A stretch of 64,000 nt of DNA from Spirosomataceae bacterium TFI 002 (lineage in GTDB: Bacteria; Bacteroidota; Bacteroidia; Cytophagales; Spirosomataceae), in assembly GCA_900230115.1 (NCBI GenBank), contig LT907983.1, positions 5,254,774-5,318,773 of the forward strand, in the 5' to 3' direction. Of this stretch, positions 37,972-47,052 are shown in pieces; position 1 is the stretch's first letter, and every line of letters begins with the position of its first letter. Made by a program: the position numbers and the translations under genes. Under the pieces are notes generated by a model that saw nothing but the letters and a program-made list of their open reading frames with translations, ran no database searches and was not told the origin of the DNA.

Positions 37972-39654
37972 ATGAAGATCAAAATAATTGCAACTAGCGT
38001 GCTTTCCCTGGCTTTTCTTCAAATGAAAGCCCAACAAGGAGATATTGGTAATGAAGAAATTACCATCACAAAGGAGAGAACTATTTCTCTTCCAAAGGCT
38101 AATAGGGTATTTGAGAAAATCCCACCTGTAGAGAAAATTCCTACTGAATCTAAGGTAGAGTATAAGTTTTTTGAAAGAAAACCTACCGGTATACAGACAA
38201 TTGATTTTGTCCCTAAAATTGTAGCTCCAAAAGAAGAGGACGGGAAAAGTACTAATAAAGAAGGTTACCCCAACTATGTGAAATTAGGTGGTGGAAACTT
38301 TGGCCGAATCTATGCCGAAACTTTCCTGAACTCTCCGCAAAACCAAAACATGGTTTTCGGTGTACATGCTTTGCATAATTCAGCAAAAAGAGGACCCATA
38401 CAAGGAGAAAATAGCGGCAACAGCCTTACCAAAATTGGTCTTGACGGAAAATATCATAATGCTGGTTTTGAATTGAAAGGAAATGCAGGCTATGAAAGAA
38501 GAAACTATTATTTCTATGGATATGATACCTCAAGAGTAGAATACGACAAGGAAGAAATAAGACAAAGACTCAATATTTTCAATTTTGCTGTTGGCTTAGA
38601 AAACACCAAAGCCAACCCAGTAGTTGATTACAAGTTGAATACTAACTTAAGAACTCTTAAGGACTACTACAATGCCGAAGAACTAGACTGGGGTAGTAAA
38701 TTCACTACTTATTTCCCCATAATGGAAGATAGAGTTACTGCAGTATTGGAAGGGGAGGCATTCATAACTCAACGAACTGATAATTACGAAGATACACCAA
38801 CTAGAAAGCGTAATTTATTTAGAATTTCACCTTACTTTAACCTCGATTTTAGATCCTTTAATGCTAAAATTGGCTACAAAGCTGTGAATGAGTTTGATCA
38901 AGTAAAAGCTATAAATCAAACCAAAGGATTTCCAACTGCCACTTTGACGTATAAAACTCCAAATTTACTTTACTTCTTTGTAGGATACGACGGTGATATT
39001 ATCAGAAATACCCTTGGTAAATATTATGATGAAAACCCGTTCATTAAATCGCAAGTAGACTTAGAAAACACCATAAAAGAACAAGAATTCTTTATAGGAA
39101 GTAGGGGTGAGGTTACAAAAGGTCTTTCATACAATTTCAAGGCGAGTTATGGAAAATATAACAATTTGTACTATTACAACATTTACGATGCCTTTGATGG
39201 TCCTTTAGGTGTAAGAAAATTTGAAGTTTACTACGATAAAAACAAAACAGACTTTGTAAATGTATCAGCAGAAGTAAACTATCAAGCTAAGGATTTTTGG
39301 CATACAAATTTGAGTGCAGACTACTTTTACTACGAAACAATAGATTTGGCTAAAGCATATCACAGACCAAACTTTGAAGCTAGAATGGGAAATATTTTTA
39401 GAGTCAGTGACAAAATTGTTTCAAACTTAGATTTGTACTTTATCAGCAACACAGTAGGTAATGACCCCTTCATTTTTGAGGATGTTAAGATTCCTGCAAT
39501 TATTGATGTAAATGCCGAAATCACATATTTATTTAGTGAACAATTCTCTGCTTTCGTAAAATTGAATAACTTGGTGGGAAATAACTATCAGCGATTCCTA
39601 TACTATCCTCAAATGGGGCTTAATTTTGTAGCAGGAATTAACGTGTCGCTCTAA
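37972..39654 (+). CDS. Outer-membrane beta-barrel protein (560 aa)
   Basis: A signal peptide (MKIKIIATSVLSLAFLQMKA) is followed by about 80 residues of linker with charged repeats. The rest has alternating hydrophobic/polar strands rich in Tyr, Asn and Phe (for example LEFFVGYDG, YNNLYYYNIYDAFDG), ending in a strand GLNFVAGINVSL. This resembles a TonB-dependent-receptor barrel without a recognisable plug domain. Cotranscribed with the TPR gene upstream (6-nt gap) and the HU-SPOR gene downstream. The substrate is unknown. Confidence 0.75.
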   Translation: MKIKIIATSVLSLAFLQMKAQQGDIGNEEITITKERTISLPKANRVFEKIPPVEKIPTESKVEYKFFERKPTGIQTIDFVPKIVAPKEEDGKSTNKEGYPNYVKLGGGNFGRIYAETFLNSPQNQNMVFGVHALHNSAKRGPIQGENSGNSLTKIGLDGKYHNAGFELKGNAGYERRNYYFYGYDTSRVEYDKEEIRQRLNIFNFAVGLENTKANPVVDYKLNTNLRTLKDYYNAEELDWGSKFTTYFPIMEDRVTAVLEGEAFITQRTDNYEDTPTRKRNLFRISPYFNLDFRSFNAKIGYKAVNEFDQVKAINQTKGFPTATLTYKTPNLLYFFVGYDGDIIRNTLGKYYDENPFIKSQVDLENTIKEQEFFIGSRGEVTKGLSYNFKASYGKYNNLYYYNIYDAFDGPLGVRKFEVYYDKNKTDFVNVSAEVNYQAKDFWHTNLSADYFYYETIDLAKAYHRPNFEARMGNIFRVSDKIVSNLDLYFISNTVGNDPFIFEDVKIPAIIDVNAEITYLFSEQFSAFVKLNNLVGNNYQRFLYYPQMGLNFVAGINVSL

Positions 39655-39664
39655 TAAACCATTT

Positions 39665-40738
39665 ATGATAAACTTTGATAAGCATTTAAAGGAAGTATTA
39701 TACGAGTATGATTTTATCGTTATACCAAACTTTGGTGCTTTTATAGCAAACTTTGAAGTTATTGAAAAAAATGGAGAATCTTTTCCTGCTAAAACATTCA
39801 GTTTCAATCGCCTATTAAATGTAGACGAGAATCAAAAGTTCTTTAATTTTTTAGTTAGGGTTGAGAACAAGCCTTTTTCAGAGATTGAAATCCAGTGGAA
39901 TAACTATTTGCTTAACTTAAAAAACGAACTAAATAAAAATAAACGTTTTGAAGTTGAAGGCTTAGGTAGTGTAATAAGCAATCCAGAGAAAGAAACTACT
40001 TTCAAGTTTTTGGATGATATCAATTTTTACGAAAGAGATAAATTTAGCCAGGAAAATGAATTTGAGTCTCTATCTGTACTTCCTAGTTCACCAACCATAG
40101 TAGAAGAAATAAGTCCAGAAACTGAAATCGTTGAGGATATTCCAGAAATAAGTCCAGCTATTCATGAGGCGGCTAAAAGTGTAGAAACCGTAGACTTCAA
40201 AGAGGACCTTAGAAATGAAGTTGAGGAATACAGCGAAGTTGAAGAAGAATATTACGAAGAAGAATCGCCGAATAGATGGAAATTTCTGATTTGGCTTTTG
40301 CCTTTGTTGTTACTTTTGGCTGCAGCTTATTACTTTTTTAATAACAGAAATCTAGAAGAAAAGTCAGTACAGCCATTAATGGATACAAGTTCTGTTGCCA
40401 TTGATAGTACAATTGTTGCAGATTCTAGTTTGACGGATTCCTCAACTTTTGAAGAGCCTATCGTGTCGGCAGAAGTAGAGAAAGTAGTTGACCTTAAGCC
40501 AACTCCCAAAGCTCCAAAAATTAGATTCCACGTGTGGGCTGGATTATTCCGAAGTAAATCAAATGCAGAAAAACTTAGGAAAAAATTACGAAATGGTGGT
40601 TTAAAAGGCGAAATTCAAATGGTGAAGGATATGCGACGAGTTTACGTTCCTGTTAGCACAGAAGCAGAAGCTAAAACCACCGTAAAAAAGATAGAACAAT
40701 TAACTGGCGAAAAAGCCGTTTATTTTGAAGTAGATTAA
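39665..40738 (+). CDS. HU-CCDC81-like / transmembrane / SPOR domain protein (357 aa)
   Basis: Residues ~1-115 match the Bacteroidota HU-CCDC81 domains (FIVIPNFGAFIANFE, FEVEGLGSVISN). A long acidic linker leads to one transmembrane helix at ~205-225 (WKFLIWLLPLLLLLAAAYYFF). Residues ~280-357 form a SPOR domain (FHVWAGLFRSKSNAEKLRKK) that binds denuded peptidoglycan glycans, typically at the septum. A cytoplasmic DNA-binding-like domain tied to a periplasmic SPOR domain suggests a link between nucleoid and division site. That function is inference. Confidence 0.83.
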   Translation: MINFDKHLKEVLYEYDFIVIPNFGAFIANFEVIEKNGESFPAKTFSFNRLLNVDENQKFFNFLVRVENKPFSEIEIQWNNYLLNLKNELNKNKRFEVEGLGSVISNPEKETTFKFLDDINFYERDKFSQENEFESLSVLPSSPTIVEEISPETEIVEDIPEISPAIHEAAKSVETVDFKEDLRNEVEEYSEVEEEYYEEESPNRWKFLIWLLPLLLLLAAAYYFFNNRNLEEKSVQPLMDTSSVAIDSTIVADSSLTDSSTFEEPIVSAEVEKVVDLKPTPKAPKIRFHVWAGLFRSKSNAEKLRKKLRNGGLKGEIQMVKDMRRVYVPVSTEAEAKTTVKKIEQLTGEKAVYFEVD

Positions 40739-40747
40739 GCTACAAAG

Positions 40748-41686
40748 ATGAATATAGATTTTCCTACATCCGAAACACATAAAAAACAGGCCCTTATGAT
40801 TAGTGCAGGCTTATATGCATTATTTTTAGCTGCCTTGCTTTTTTTTAATATAATGTACGAACCTGTAGAGGAGCCTATTGCAATGGGAGTAGACCTCAAC
40901 TACGGAGTGGACCTTGTGGGAAGTGGGAATATTCAAACAATGAATAAAGCCAACGCTTCTAAAAACAACTATGACGTAAAGCCATCGGACAATGCAACTT
41001 CAAAAGAGCAAGCTAAGTCAGTAACAAAACCAGTTCCAAAACCTACTCCACAAAGATCAACACCAACAAGAACGAAAACACCACCAGTTGTTACTTCGGA
41101 GGCTGATGATTCACCAGTAACAGTTAAAAAATCAACTGAGAAAACAACAACCAAGTCAAGTCCAACGCCACCGGCACCTGTGCAAAGCAAGCCAACACCA
41201 CCAGGACCGACTCGTAGTGTAGATCAAGGCTCTTTGTTTGGCAAAAAAGGAAATTCATCCGGTAGCAATGGAACAGTAGGTACAGCAGATGGAGTAGGAG
41301 GTAACAGCAATGGAGATGGTCCTGCAGGAAGTGTAGGAGATCAGGGCGACCCAAGAGGAACATTGGATGGAAAAAGCTTATATGGTGAGCCTGGTAAAGG
41401 TGGCAGTGGAGGAGCTTCGGTTGCAATATCGGGCTGGAATCGTAAAAACCTTTCCTTACCAAAAGATCAATCTTCAGAAACTGGCCGAATCGTATTTAAA
41501 ATTACAATTGATGATCGTGGTGACGTGATAAGCTTGGTACCTACAAATACTACAGTAAGTCCGTCTGTTACTAAATTTTACAGTGATTACTTGAAAAGGA
41601 ACCTAAGTAGGTACTTAAGTCCTCAAGGAAATCCTCCTCCGAGATCATCTGGTACCATTACAATTAATATTACTTCTGGAAATTAA
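40748..41686 (+). CDS. TonB-like energy transducer (312 aa)
   Basis: One N-terminal transmembrane helix (~15-37, MISAGLYALFLAALLFFNIM) is followed by a Pro/Thr/Lys-rich linker (~75-150), a Gly/Ser/Asn-rich stretch (~160-220) and a C-terminal domain resembling TonB (GRIVFKITIDDRGDVISLVP). This is the TonB plan: inner membrane anchor, periplasm-spanning linker, outer-membrane receptor contact. No exbB/exbD genes are seen next to it. It closes the operon starting at the TPR gene. Confidence 0.75.
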   Translation: MNIDFPTSETHKKQALMISAGLYALFLAALLFFNIMYEPVEEPIAMGVDLNYGVDLVGSGNIQTMNKANASKNNYDVKPSDNATSKEQAKSVTKPVPKPTPQRSTPTRTKTPPVVTSEADDSPVTVKKSTEKTTTKSSPTPPAPVQSKPTPPGPTRSVDQGSLFGKKGNSSGSNGTVGTADGVGGNSNGDGPAGSVGDQGDPRGTLDGKSLYGEPGKGGSGGASVAISGWNRKNLSLPKDQSSETGRIVFKITIDDRGDVISLVPTNTTVSPSVTKFYSDYLKRNLSRYLSPQGNPPPRSSGTITINITSGN

Positions 41687-41722
41687 TTAGCTTTGCGTTT
41701 TGATCAAGATGCTTAGGCTAGA

Positions 41723-43009
41723 ATGACTTATCAGCAAACTGTAGACTACTTATATTCGCAACTACCCACTTTCCAAAATAAAGGAAAGGAAGCGGTTAAT
41801 TGGAAACTTGAAAATATCCAATTGCTGTGTCAATACTTAAACAACCCTCAAGATAGTTTTAAATCAATTCATATTGCTGGCACAAATGGTAAAGGCAGTT
41901 CTTCACACTATTTAGCAAGCATATTACAAGAAGCTGGGTATAAAGTCGGTTTATATACTTCTCCTCATTTAAAGGACTTTAGAGAGCGTTTTAGGATCAA
42001 TGGACAACTAGTTCATAAGAATTTTGTTGTGCAGTTTATCAAGACCCATAAAGCCATAATTGAACAATTAAAACCGAGTTTTTTCGAAATTACTGTTGCC
42101 ATGGCTTTTCAGCTTTTTGCCAATGAGAAAGTAGATTATGCGATTATTGAAGTCGGTCTTGGAGGAAGGCTTGATAGTACAAATATTATAAATCCAATAG
42201 CATGCCTAATTACAAATATTGGTTTTGATCATATGGATATGCTCGGGGAAACCCTTCCAGAAATTGCATCAGAAAAAGCAGGTATCATAAAATATGGAAT
42301 CCCAGTAGTAATCTCTGAAAGTCATAAGGAAACTAAAAATGTTTTTAATGAAAAAGCAAAAAGCTTAAATGCTCCAATATTTTTTGCTGAAGAATCATAT
42401 TTAGTAAAACAAGTAGATGAAAACAAAACTAAATTCATAGTTAATGAACTTAGTTCAAATATTGAGTTTGAAATACAGAGTGAGTTAAGTGGTACTTATC
42501 AAGTTAAAAACTTACAAGGAGTTCTAAAAACAATAGATATACTTAGATACGGGGGTATTAAAATCACCAAATCCAATTTGCTAAATGGTTTATCATCGGT
42601 ATGTTCTAATACAAACTTAAAAGGAAGGTGGCAAGAGTTAGCTATCAATCCATTGACAATATGCGATACTGGCCACAATAAAGAAGCATTCGATTATTTG
42701 TTAAAATACTTGTATAGTACGACTTATGATAAAATTCACTTAATTTTAGGCTTTGCTAAGGATAAGGATCCTAGTGTTTTACTATCCTCTTTACCAATAA
42801 ATTGTATTGTCTATTATTGTACTTTTTTAGGTGGAAGATCAACAACTGATTTCACACATGAAAGATATGTTAAAAATATTAACACTTACGATATTGCTTT
42901 TAACAGCGTTAATGAGGCCTTGAAGGTAGTTAGAAAACAAGCAGGAGAGAAAGATTTTATATTTATTGGTGGAAGCACCTATTTAGTAGCAGAATTAGAC
43001 GAAATATAG
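41723..43009 (+). CDS. folC: Folylpolyglutamate / dihydrofolate synthase
   Basis: 428 residues of the Mur ligase fold: HIAGTNGKGSSSHYLA (P-loop), YTSPHLKDFRERFRING, IIEVGLGGRLDSTNI and NIGFDHMDMLG. It adds glutamate to folates, and probably forms dihydrofolate from dihydropteroate. ATG 41723 is used. trmB starts 3 nt downstream with GTG, so the two are co-transcribed. Confidence 0.92.
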   Translation: MTYQQTVDYLYSQLPTFQNKGKEAVNWKLENIQLLCQYLNNPQDSFKSIHIAGTNGKGSSSHYLASILQEAGYKVGLYTSPHLKDFRERFRINGQLVHKNFVVQFIKTHKAIIEQLKPSFFEITVAMAFQLFANEKVDYAIIEVGLGGRLDSTNIINPIACLITNIGFDHMDMLGETLPEIASEKAGIIKYGIPVVISESHKETKNVFNEKAKSLNAPIFFAEESYLVKQVDENKTKFIVNELSSNIEFEIQSELSGTYQVKNLQGVLKTIDILRYGGIKITKSNLLNGLSSVCSNTNLKGRWQELAINPLTICDTGHNKEAFDYLLKYLYSTTYDKIHLILGFAKDKDPSVLLSSLPINCIVYYCTFLGGRSTTDFTHERYVKNINTYDIAFNSVNEALKVVRKQAGEKDFIFIGGSTYLVAELDEI

Positions 43010-43012
43010 ATA

Positions 43013-43672
43013 GTGAGAAGAAAACAGCACAGATTCGAGCATAACAAGGTAGCCGATAACGTCATTGAAAGGGGTAAACCATGGTATACTACCATTAAGG
43101 GTAAATGGAAAAGCGATTTTTTCAAAAACGACAATCCACTCGTATTGGAGTTAGCCTGTGGAAAAGGAGAATATACAGTTGGTATTGCTGAAGAAAATTC
43201 TGACCTAAATGTGGTTGGAATTGATATTAAAGGCGATAGAATTGCCCGAGGAAGCAAAAGGGCGATGGATAAAGAATTGTCAAATGCAGCCTTCTTACGA
43301 ACTAGTATCCAGTTTCTTGACGAGTTTTTTGAAGATAATGAAGTGGACGATATTTGGCTAATTCACCCAGACCCACAATCACGTGATAAGGAAGAAAGAA
43401 AGCGTTTGACCAATCAGTATTTTTTAAACATATACAAGAAATACTTGAAACCAGGTGGGTTATTTCGATTGAAAACCGATAGCCCATTTCTCTATGAATA
43501 CAGCTTAGAGGTTTTGAAAAATGATCCTGATTTTGAAATAATTGATCATACAAACGACCTATATAACTCACCATTAATAGCAGAGCATTTTGGAATAAAA
43601 ACCCATTATGAAATGCTATGGGTTGCAAAAGGCTATACCGTAAATTACATTAAATGTCGCCTTAAAGGCTAA
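43013..43672 (+). CDS. trmB: tRNA (guanine-N7)-methyltransferase
   Basis: 219 residues with SAM-binding LELACGKGEYTVGIA, NVVGIDIKGDRIARG, DIWLIHPDPQSRDKEE (substrate-binding) and TDSPFLYEYSLE. It forms 7-methylguanosine at position 46 of tRNAs. The start is GTG 43013, 3 nt after folC; no closer ATG keeps the conserved basic N-terminus (RRKQHRFEH). Confidence 0.93.
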   Translation: MRRKQHRFEHNKVADNVIERGKPWYTTIKGKWKSDFFKNDNPLVLELACGKGEYTVGIAEENSDLNVVGIDIKGDRIARGSKRAMDKELSNAAFLRTSIQFLDEFFEDNEVDDIWLIHPDPQSRDKEERKRLTNQYFLNIYKKYLKPGGLFRLKTDSPFLYEYSLEVLKNDPDFEIIDHTNDLYNSPLIAEHFGIKTHYEMLWVAKGYTVNYIKCRLKG

Positions 43673-43691
43673 ATTTAATAGGTTTTCCATG

Positions 43692-43722
43692 AAAAAAGCC
43701 CTTCAAACGAAGGGCTTTTTTA
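43692..43722 (+). terminator. Bidirectional terminator between trmB and gapA
   Basis: AAAAAAGCCCTTC and GAAGGGCTTTTTT pair around AAAC. Symmetric A and T runs serve both convergent genes. Confidence 0.9.
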
Positions 43723-43743
43723 GTATATATTAAGTCAGTTCGA

Positions 43744-44748
43744 TTAGATCAAACTTGCAAAATGCTTAACAGTTCTCACTAATTGAGAAACATATGACAT
43801 TTCGTTATCATACCAGCTAACTGTTTTCACTAATTGAGTATCTCCTACAGTTTGAACTTTAGTTTGAGTTGCATCAAACAATGAACCATAAGTAATACCA
43901 ATAACATCACTACTTACGATAGGATCTTCAGTATATCCGTAACTTTCGTTCGAAGCCGCTTTCATAGCCGCGTTAACCTCTTCTACAGTTACTTTCTTGT
44001 CTAATACAGTGATAAGCTCAGTTAAAGAACCAGTTATAGTAGGTACTCTTTGTGCAGCACCGTCAAGTATACCATTCAATTCTGGTAATACAAGGCCAAT
44101 TGCTTTTGCAGCTCCAGTTGTGTTAGGAACAATGTTTTCCGCAGCAGCTCTAGCTCTTCTAAGGTCTTTTGGATGAGGACCATCTTGCGTGTTCTGATCG
44201 TTCGTGTAAGCATGAATTGTGGTCATTAAACCAGTCTTAATACCATACTTGTCGTTCAATACTTGAGCCATTGGTGCAAGACAGTTAGTAGTACATGAAG
44301 CACCACTGATAATAGCCTCAGTTCCGTCTAATATATTATGGTTAACATTGAAAACGATAGTTTTCACATCTCCAGTAGCTGGTGCTGAAATAACAACTTT
44401 CTTAGCTCCTGCCTTAATGTGAGCAGCTGCCTTAGTATCACTAGCGAAAAAACCAGTACATTCTAATACAACGTCAACATCGTGATCAGCCCAAGGAATC
44501 AAAGATGGGTCTCTTTGAGCGTAAATATTAAGTTTATCACCATTCACAGTCAATGTTCCTTCTCCTGAAGTAATATCAGCTTCGAAACGGCCTTGTGCAG
44601 TATCATACTTTAATAAGTGAGCCAAAGTGGCTGAGTCAGTAAGGTCATTGATGGCAACTACATCAATTCCTTGCATGTTATATATTTGTCTGTAAACAAG
44701 TCGTCCAATACGACCAAAACCATTGATTGCTACTTTTACGTCTTTCAT
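43744..44748 (-). CDS. gapA: Glyceraldehyde-3-phosphate dehydrogenase
   Basis: 334 residues with NAD-binding [15 protein letters not shown] at the start, the catalytic Cys in [12 protein letters not shown] at about residue 150, and the C-terminal [13 protein letters not shown]. Central glycolysis and gluconeogenesis enzyme. It is monocistronic, with a terminator after it and a -7 box (TAATTTTG) 32 nt before the ATG. Confidence 0.97.
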   Translation of the reverse strand: MKDVKVAINGFGRIGRLVYRQIYNMQGIDVVAINDLTDSATLAHLLKYDTAQGRFEADITSGEGTLTVNGDKLNIYAQRDPSLIPWADHDVDVVLECTGFFASDTKAAAHIKAGAKKVVISAPATGDVKTIVFNVNHNILDGTEAIISGASCTTNCLAPMAQVLNDKYGIKTGLMTTIHAYTNDQNTQDGPHPKDLRRARAAAENIVPNTTGAAKAIGLVLPELNGILDGAAQRVPTITGSLTELITVLDKKVTVEEVNAAMKAASNESYGYTEDPIVSSDVIGITYGSLFDATQTKVQTVGDTQLVKTVSWYDNEMSYVSQLVRTVKHFASLI

Positions 44749-44779
44749 TTAGGTAGTTTTTTTATTCTTAAAATCATTA

Positions 44780-44787
44780 CAAAATTA
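44780..44787 (-). promoter_or_regulatory. -7 box of the gapA promoter
   Basis: TAATTTTG on the minus strand fits TAnnTTTG, 32 nt upstream of the gapA ATG. The -33 element is not evident. Confidence 0.5.
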
Positions 44788-44889
44788 AGAAAATTGAACT
44801 AAGGAAAAAGACTTTATTATTTTTCAAAGAATATTCAAGGAATTTAATGTATTAGTACCATTTTGGAGCCACAAACTCACCACCATTAG

Positions 44890-44912
44890 ATATGTTAAAA
44901 TATTTAACATAT
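44890..44912. promoter_or_regulatory. Perfect 10-bp inverted repeat, possible operator
   Basis: ATATGTTAAA and TTTAACATAT surround 3 nt. It lies midway in the divergent gapA/dapD region, a typical place for a dimeric regulator. AT-richness makes chance occurrence possible. Confidence 0.4.
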
Positions 44913-45132
44913 TTCCTTTTCGATTATATGTATGTTATGCTTCCTCATGCTTTAATTTTTCATTAATTTTGTGCGGCTACTACTTGACACCAAATTTTAT
45001 TTGGACACGTAATAGACAAAATCTAAATTTGGTAGAGTAGGGGTTTCACGAGTAGGTAGTCTGCACATTTTCAGATACTTACCCTACCTTTAAAGAAGTA
45101 ATTATTTTTTATTTATATCGTAAAATTGTACA

Positions 45133-45951
45133 ATGAATTCGAACGAAGAATTAATTCTCAAAGCCTGGGAAGATAAAACTCAATTAAAAGAGGAAGAAAC
45201 TATAGCAGCCATAAATGCGACAGTAGAAATGGTCGATAAGGGCACACTTCGTGTTGCCGAGCCAATTGGTGAAGGAAAATGGAAGGTTAATGAGTGGGTA
45301 AAGAAAGCAATAATTCTTTATTTCCCTCTCCGAAGCATGAAAATTGAAGAGGTCGGAATTTTCGAATTTCACGATAAAATGCAATTAAAAAATAATTACA
45401 AAGATCTAGGAGTTCGTGTAGTACCTCCAGCAGTTGCAAGGTACGGAGCATATTTAGCCCCTGGAACTATCCTGATGCCATCGTACGTAAACATTGGTGC
45501 ATATGTGGATGAGGGAACAATGGTAGATACTTGGGCAACCGTAGGTAGTTGTGCTCAAATAGGTAAAAACGTACACTTAAGTGGCGGAGTTGGCATTGGT
45601 GGCGTATTGGAGCCAGCTCAGGCTAGTCCAGTAATTATAGAAGATGGTGCATTTGTAGGATCAAGATGTATTGTTGTAGAAGGTGCTCATATAGGTGAAA
45701 GAGCTGTACTTGGTGCAGGTTGTGTTATAACAAAAAGCTCAAAAATTATAGACGTAACTCAAGATGAGCCTGTTATATACAAGGGATTTGTTCCTGCAAA
45801 CTCTGTAGTAATACCTGGCACTATACCTAAAAGCTTCCCTGCTGGTGAGTATGGCGTGCCATGTTGCCTTATTATTGGTAAAAGAAGTGCTTCTACCGAT
45901 CTAAAGACATCTCTTAATGATGCACTTCGTGAGAATGACGTAATTGTTTAA
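45133..45951 (+). CDS. dapD: Tetrahydrodipicolinate N-succinyltransferase
   Basis: 272 residues. A helical N-terminal domain is followed by a left-handed parallel beta-helix of hexapeptide repeats (VRVVPPAVARYGAYLAPG, VNIGAYVDEGTMVDTWATVG, GAHIGERAVLGAGCVIT). It makes N-succinyl-L-2-amino-6-oxopimelate in lysine and diaminopimelate synthesis. No other dap gene is adjacent. A terminator follows. Confidence 0.95.
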   Translation: MNSNEELILKAWEDKTQLKEEETIAAINATVEMVDKGTLRVAEPIGEGKWKVNEWVKKAIILYFPLRSMKIEEVGIFEFHDKMQLKNNYKDLGVRVVPPAVARYGAYLAPGTILMPSYVNIGAYVDEGTMVDTWATVGSCAQIGKNVHLSGGVGIGGVLEPAQASPVIIEDGAFVGSRCIVVEGAHIGERAVLGAGCVITKSSKIIDVTQDEPVIYKGFVPANSVVIPGTIPKSFPAGEYGVPCCLIIGKRSASTDLKTSLNDALRENDVIV

Positions 45952-45981
45952 TTTCCGATAAGGACAGCTCATTTTTATATG

Positions 45982-46022
45982 GCCCTTGGTTTCTACTATG
46001 TAGCAATCAAGGGCTTTTTTTT
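45982..46022 (+). terminator. Intrinsic terminator after dapD
   Basis: GCCCTTG and CAAGGGC pair around a 19-nt loop that contains a smaller stem, followed by T8. Confidence 0.8.
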
Positions 46023-46243
46023 GATTATTTGAATTCAATATTATTGCCGTCACCTTTCCATTTCTGCACACTAGAATCTCTTAAAACCTTTTATGTCGTA
46101 TTTCCTTTACTCCCTCTTGACATTTTAATTGACCAGTTGTAATAAAGGCAATCGCTCTGGTCTCTAAGCACTCTTTAGGCTTTAAACTTAAAGACCGCAA
46201 CCACTCTCAATCCATAAATTTGTAAAAAATCAACTCCGAGAGC

Positions 46244-46305
46244 AAAAAAAGAGCCCAAATCGTTAGATTTGAGCTCTTCCTAATCCTTCTATTAAAGTAG
46301 GATTA
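46244..46305 (-). terminator. Minus-strand terminator hairpin, possible end of a small RNA
   Basis: GAGCCCAAATC (46251-46261) pairs with GATTTGAGCTC (46266-46276) around GTTA with one mismatch, and is followed on the minus strand by T7. A second hairpin, TAATCCT/AGGATTA (46281-46305), precedes it. No minus-strand gene lies within 1.3 kb to the right, so the terminated transcript would be non-coding. Confidence 0.5.
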
Positions 46306-46520
46306 TTTCTGGATAGCACTTTTGTAAATCGGAATCTTTAATAATCTTATAGTATATCTCACATTTCTCTGATGCAAAGATGAAGATAAAATTTAATACC
46401 CTCCAAATCTTTTAGTAAAAAATATTTTGACCTGAGTTTGGGTCTTTTACATAATCTTTGAATAGTTATAAAACGTTAGATACATGATAGTTACACTCTA
46501 TTTACAATATTAAATCACAT

Positions 46521-46580
46521 TGTTTACATTTGTTATTTATTAGATTTAGAATTGTTAATTCTTATGTTTACATTTGTAAA
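46521..46580 (+). promoter_or_regulatory. Promoter and putative operator of the XRE gene
   Basis: TACATTTG (46569-46576) fits the -7 consensus, 29 nt before the ATG. It lies inside an inverted repeat TTTAC-ATTT-GTAAA (46567-46580). The 13-mer TGTTTACATTTGT occurs twice (46521-46533 and 46565-46577), 44 bp apart. This suits cooperative autoregulation by the HTH protein encoded next. Confidence 0.5.
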
Positions 46581-46604
46581 AGAGAAACATAATTTCTTTC
46601 TAAT

Positions 46605-47048
46605 ATGCTTAAAGAAAACGAAAGAGAACTGAATAATAAAATTGTACTAATCCTAGAAACCATAAGTGAGTCTAGCTCTGTCTTTGCTGACTTTATAGGC
46701 ATCACTAGGCCTGCAATGAGTCATATTACCAATTTTAGAAATAAGCCAAGTCTTGAGATTATTCAGAAAATTGTAAGCAAATTTCCGGAGTTAGGTATTG
46801 AGTGGACCTTTGATGATGTTGAGCTAGACCAGGATTTACTAAAAAGAGTGAGAGAGACTTATCAGAGGCAAAAAGCTGCCGAAGAGCATGCTTTGCGAGA
46901 ATCGAATATTCTCGGCAGTGGTGGAAGGCAACAGCAAATATTCGATTCTCAAGCGTCTTCTTTTTTTGGAAATTCTAAAAAGAAAATCGTACGGATTGTG
47001 TTAATTTACGAGGACGAAACATTCTCAGAAATAACCCCCAGTAATTAA
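46605..47048 (+). CDS. XRE-family helix-turn-helix regulator (147 aa)
   Basis: Residues ~8-60 form a lambda-repressor-like HTH: NKIVLILETISESSSVFADFIGITRPAMSHITNFRNKPSLEI, with FADFIGITRPAMSHITNF as the recognition region. The remainder is a charged linker with a Gly/Gln stretch (~100-115) and a short C-terminal beta segment (KKIVRIVLIYEDETF). Probably a dimeric repressor; an inverted repeat overlaps its own promoter. The small membrane-protein gene starts 4 nt after its stop. Confidence 0.82.
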   Translation: MLKENERELNNKIVLILETISESSSVFADFIGITRPAMSHITNFRNKPSLEIIQKIVSKFPELGIEWTFDDVELDQDLLKRVRETYQRQKAAEEHALRESNILGSGGRQQQIFDSQASSFFGNSKKKIVRIVLIYEDETFSEITPSN

Positions 47049-47052
47049 ACCC

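Larger units (their letters stand above)
44749..45132. other. Divergent intergenic region gapA / dapD
   Basis: 384 bp without an open frame. It holds the gapA -7 box, a perfect 10-bp inverted repeat at 44890-44912, an isolated plus-strand TAATTTTG (44964-44971), and a short hairpin CCAAA-TTTGG near 44990-45005. I see no riboswitch I can name. Confidence 0.5.
46023..46604. other. Intergenic region dapD / XRE regulator
   Basis: About 580 bp with no credible open frame. It contains a strong minus-strand terminator-like hairpin (46244-46276), a second hairpin (46281-46305), and, at its right end, the promoter/operator region of the XRE gene with a 13-bp direct repeat. A small RNA is possible; nothing else is recognised. 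Confidence 0.45.

Noticed and set aside
40969-41462. Two minus-strand frames opposite the TonB-like gene
   Set aside because: They are shadows of the Pro/Thr/Gly-rich linker and carry no domain.
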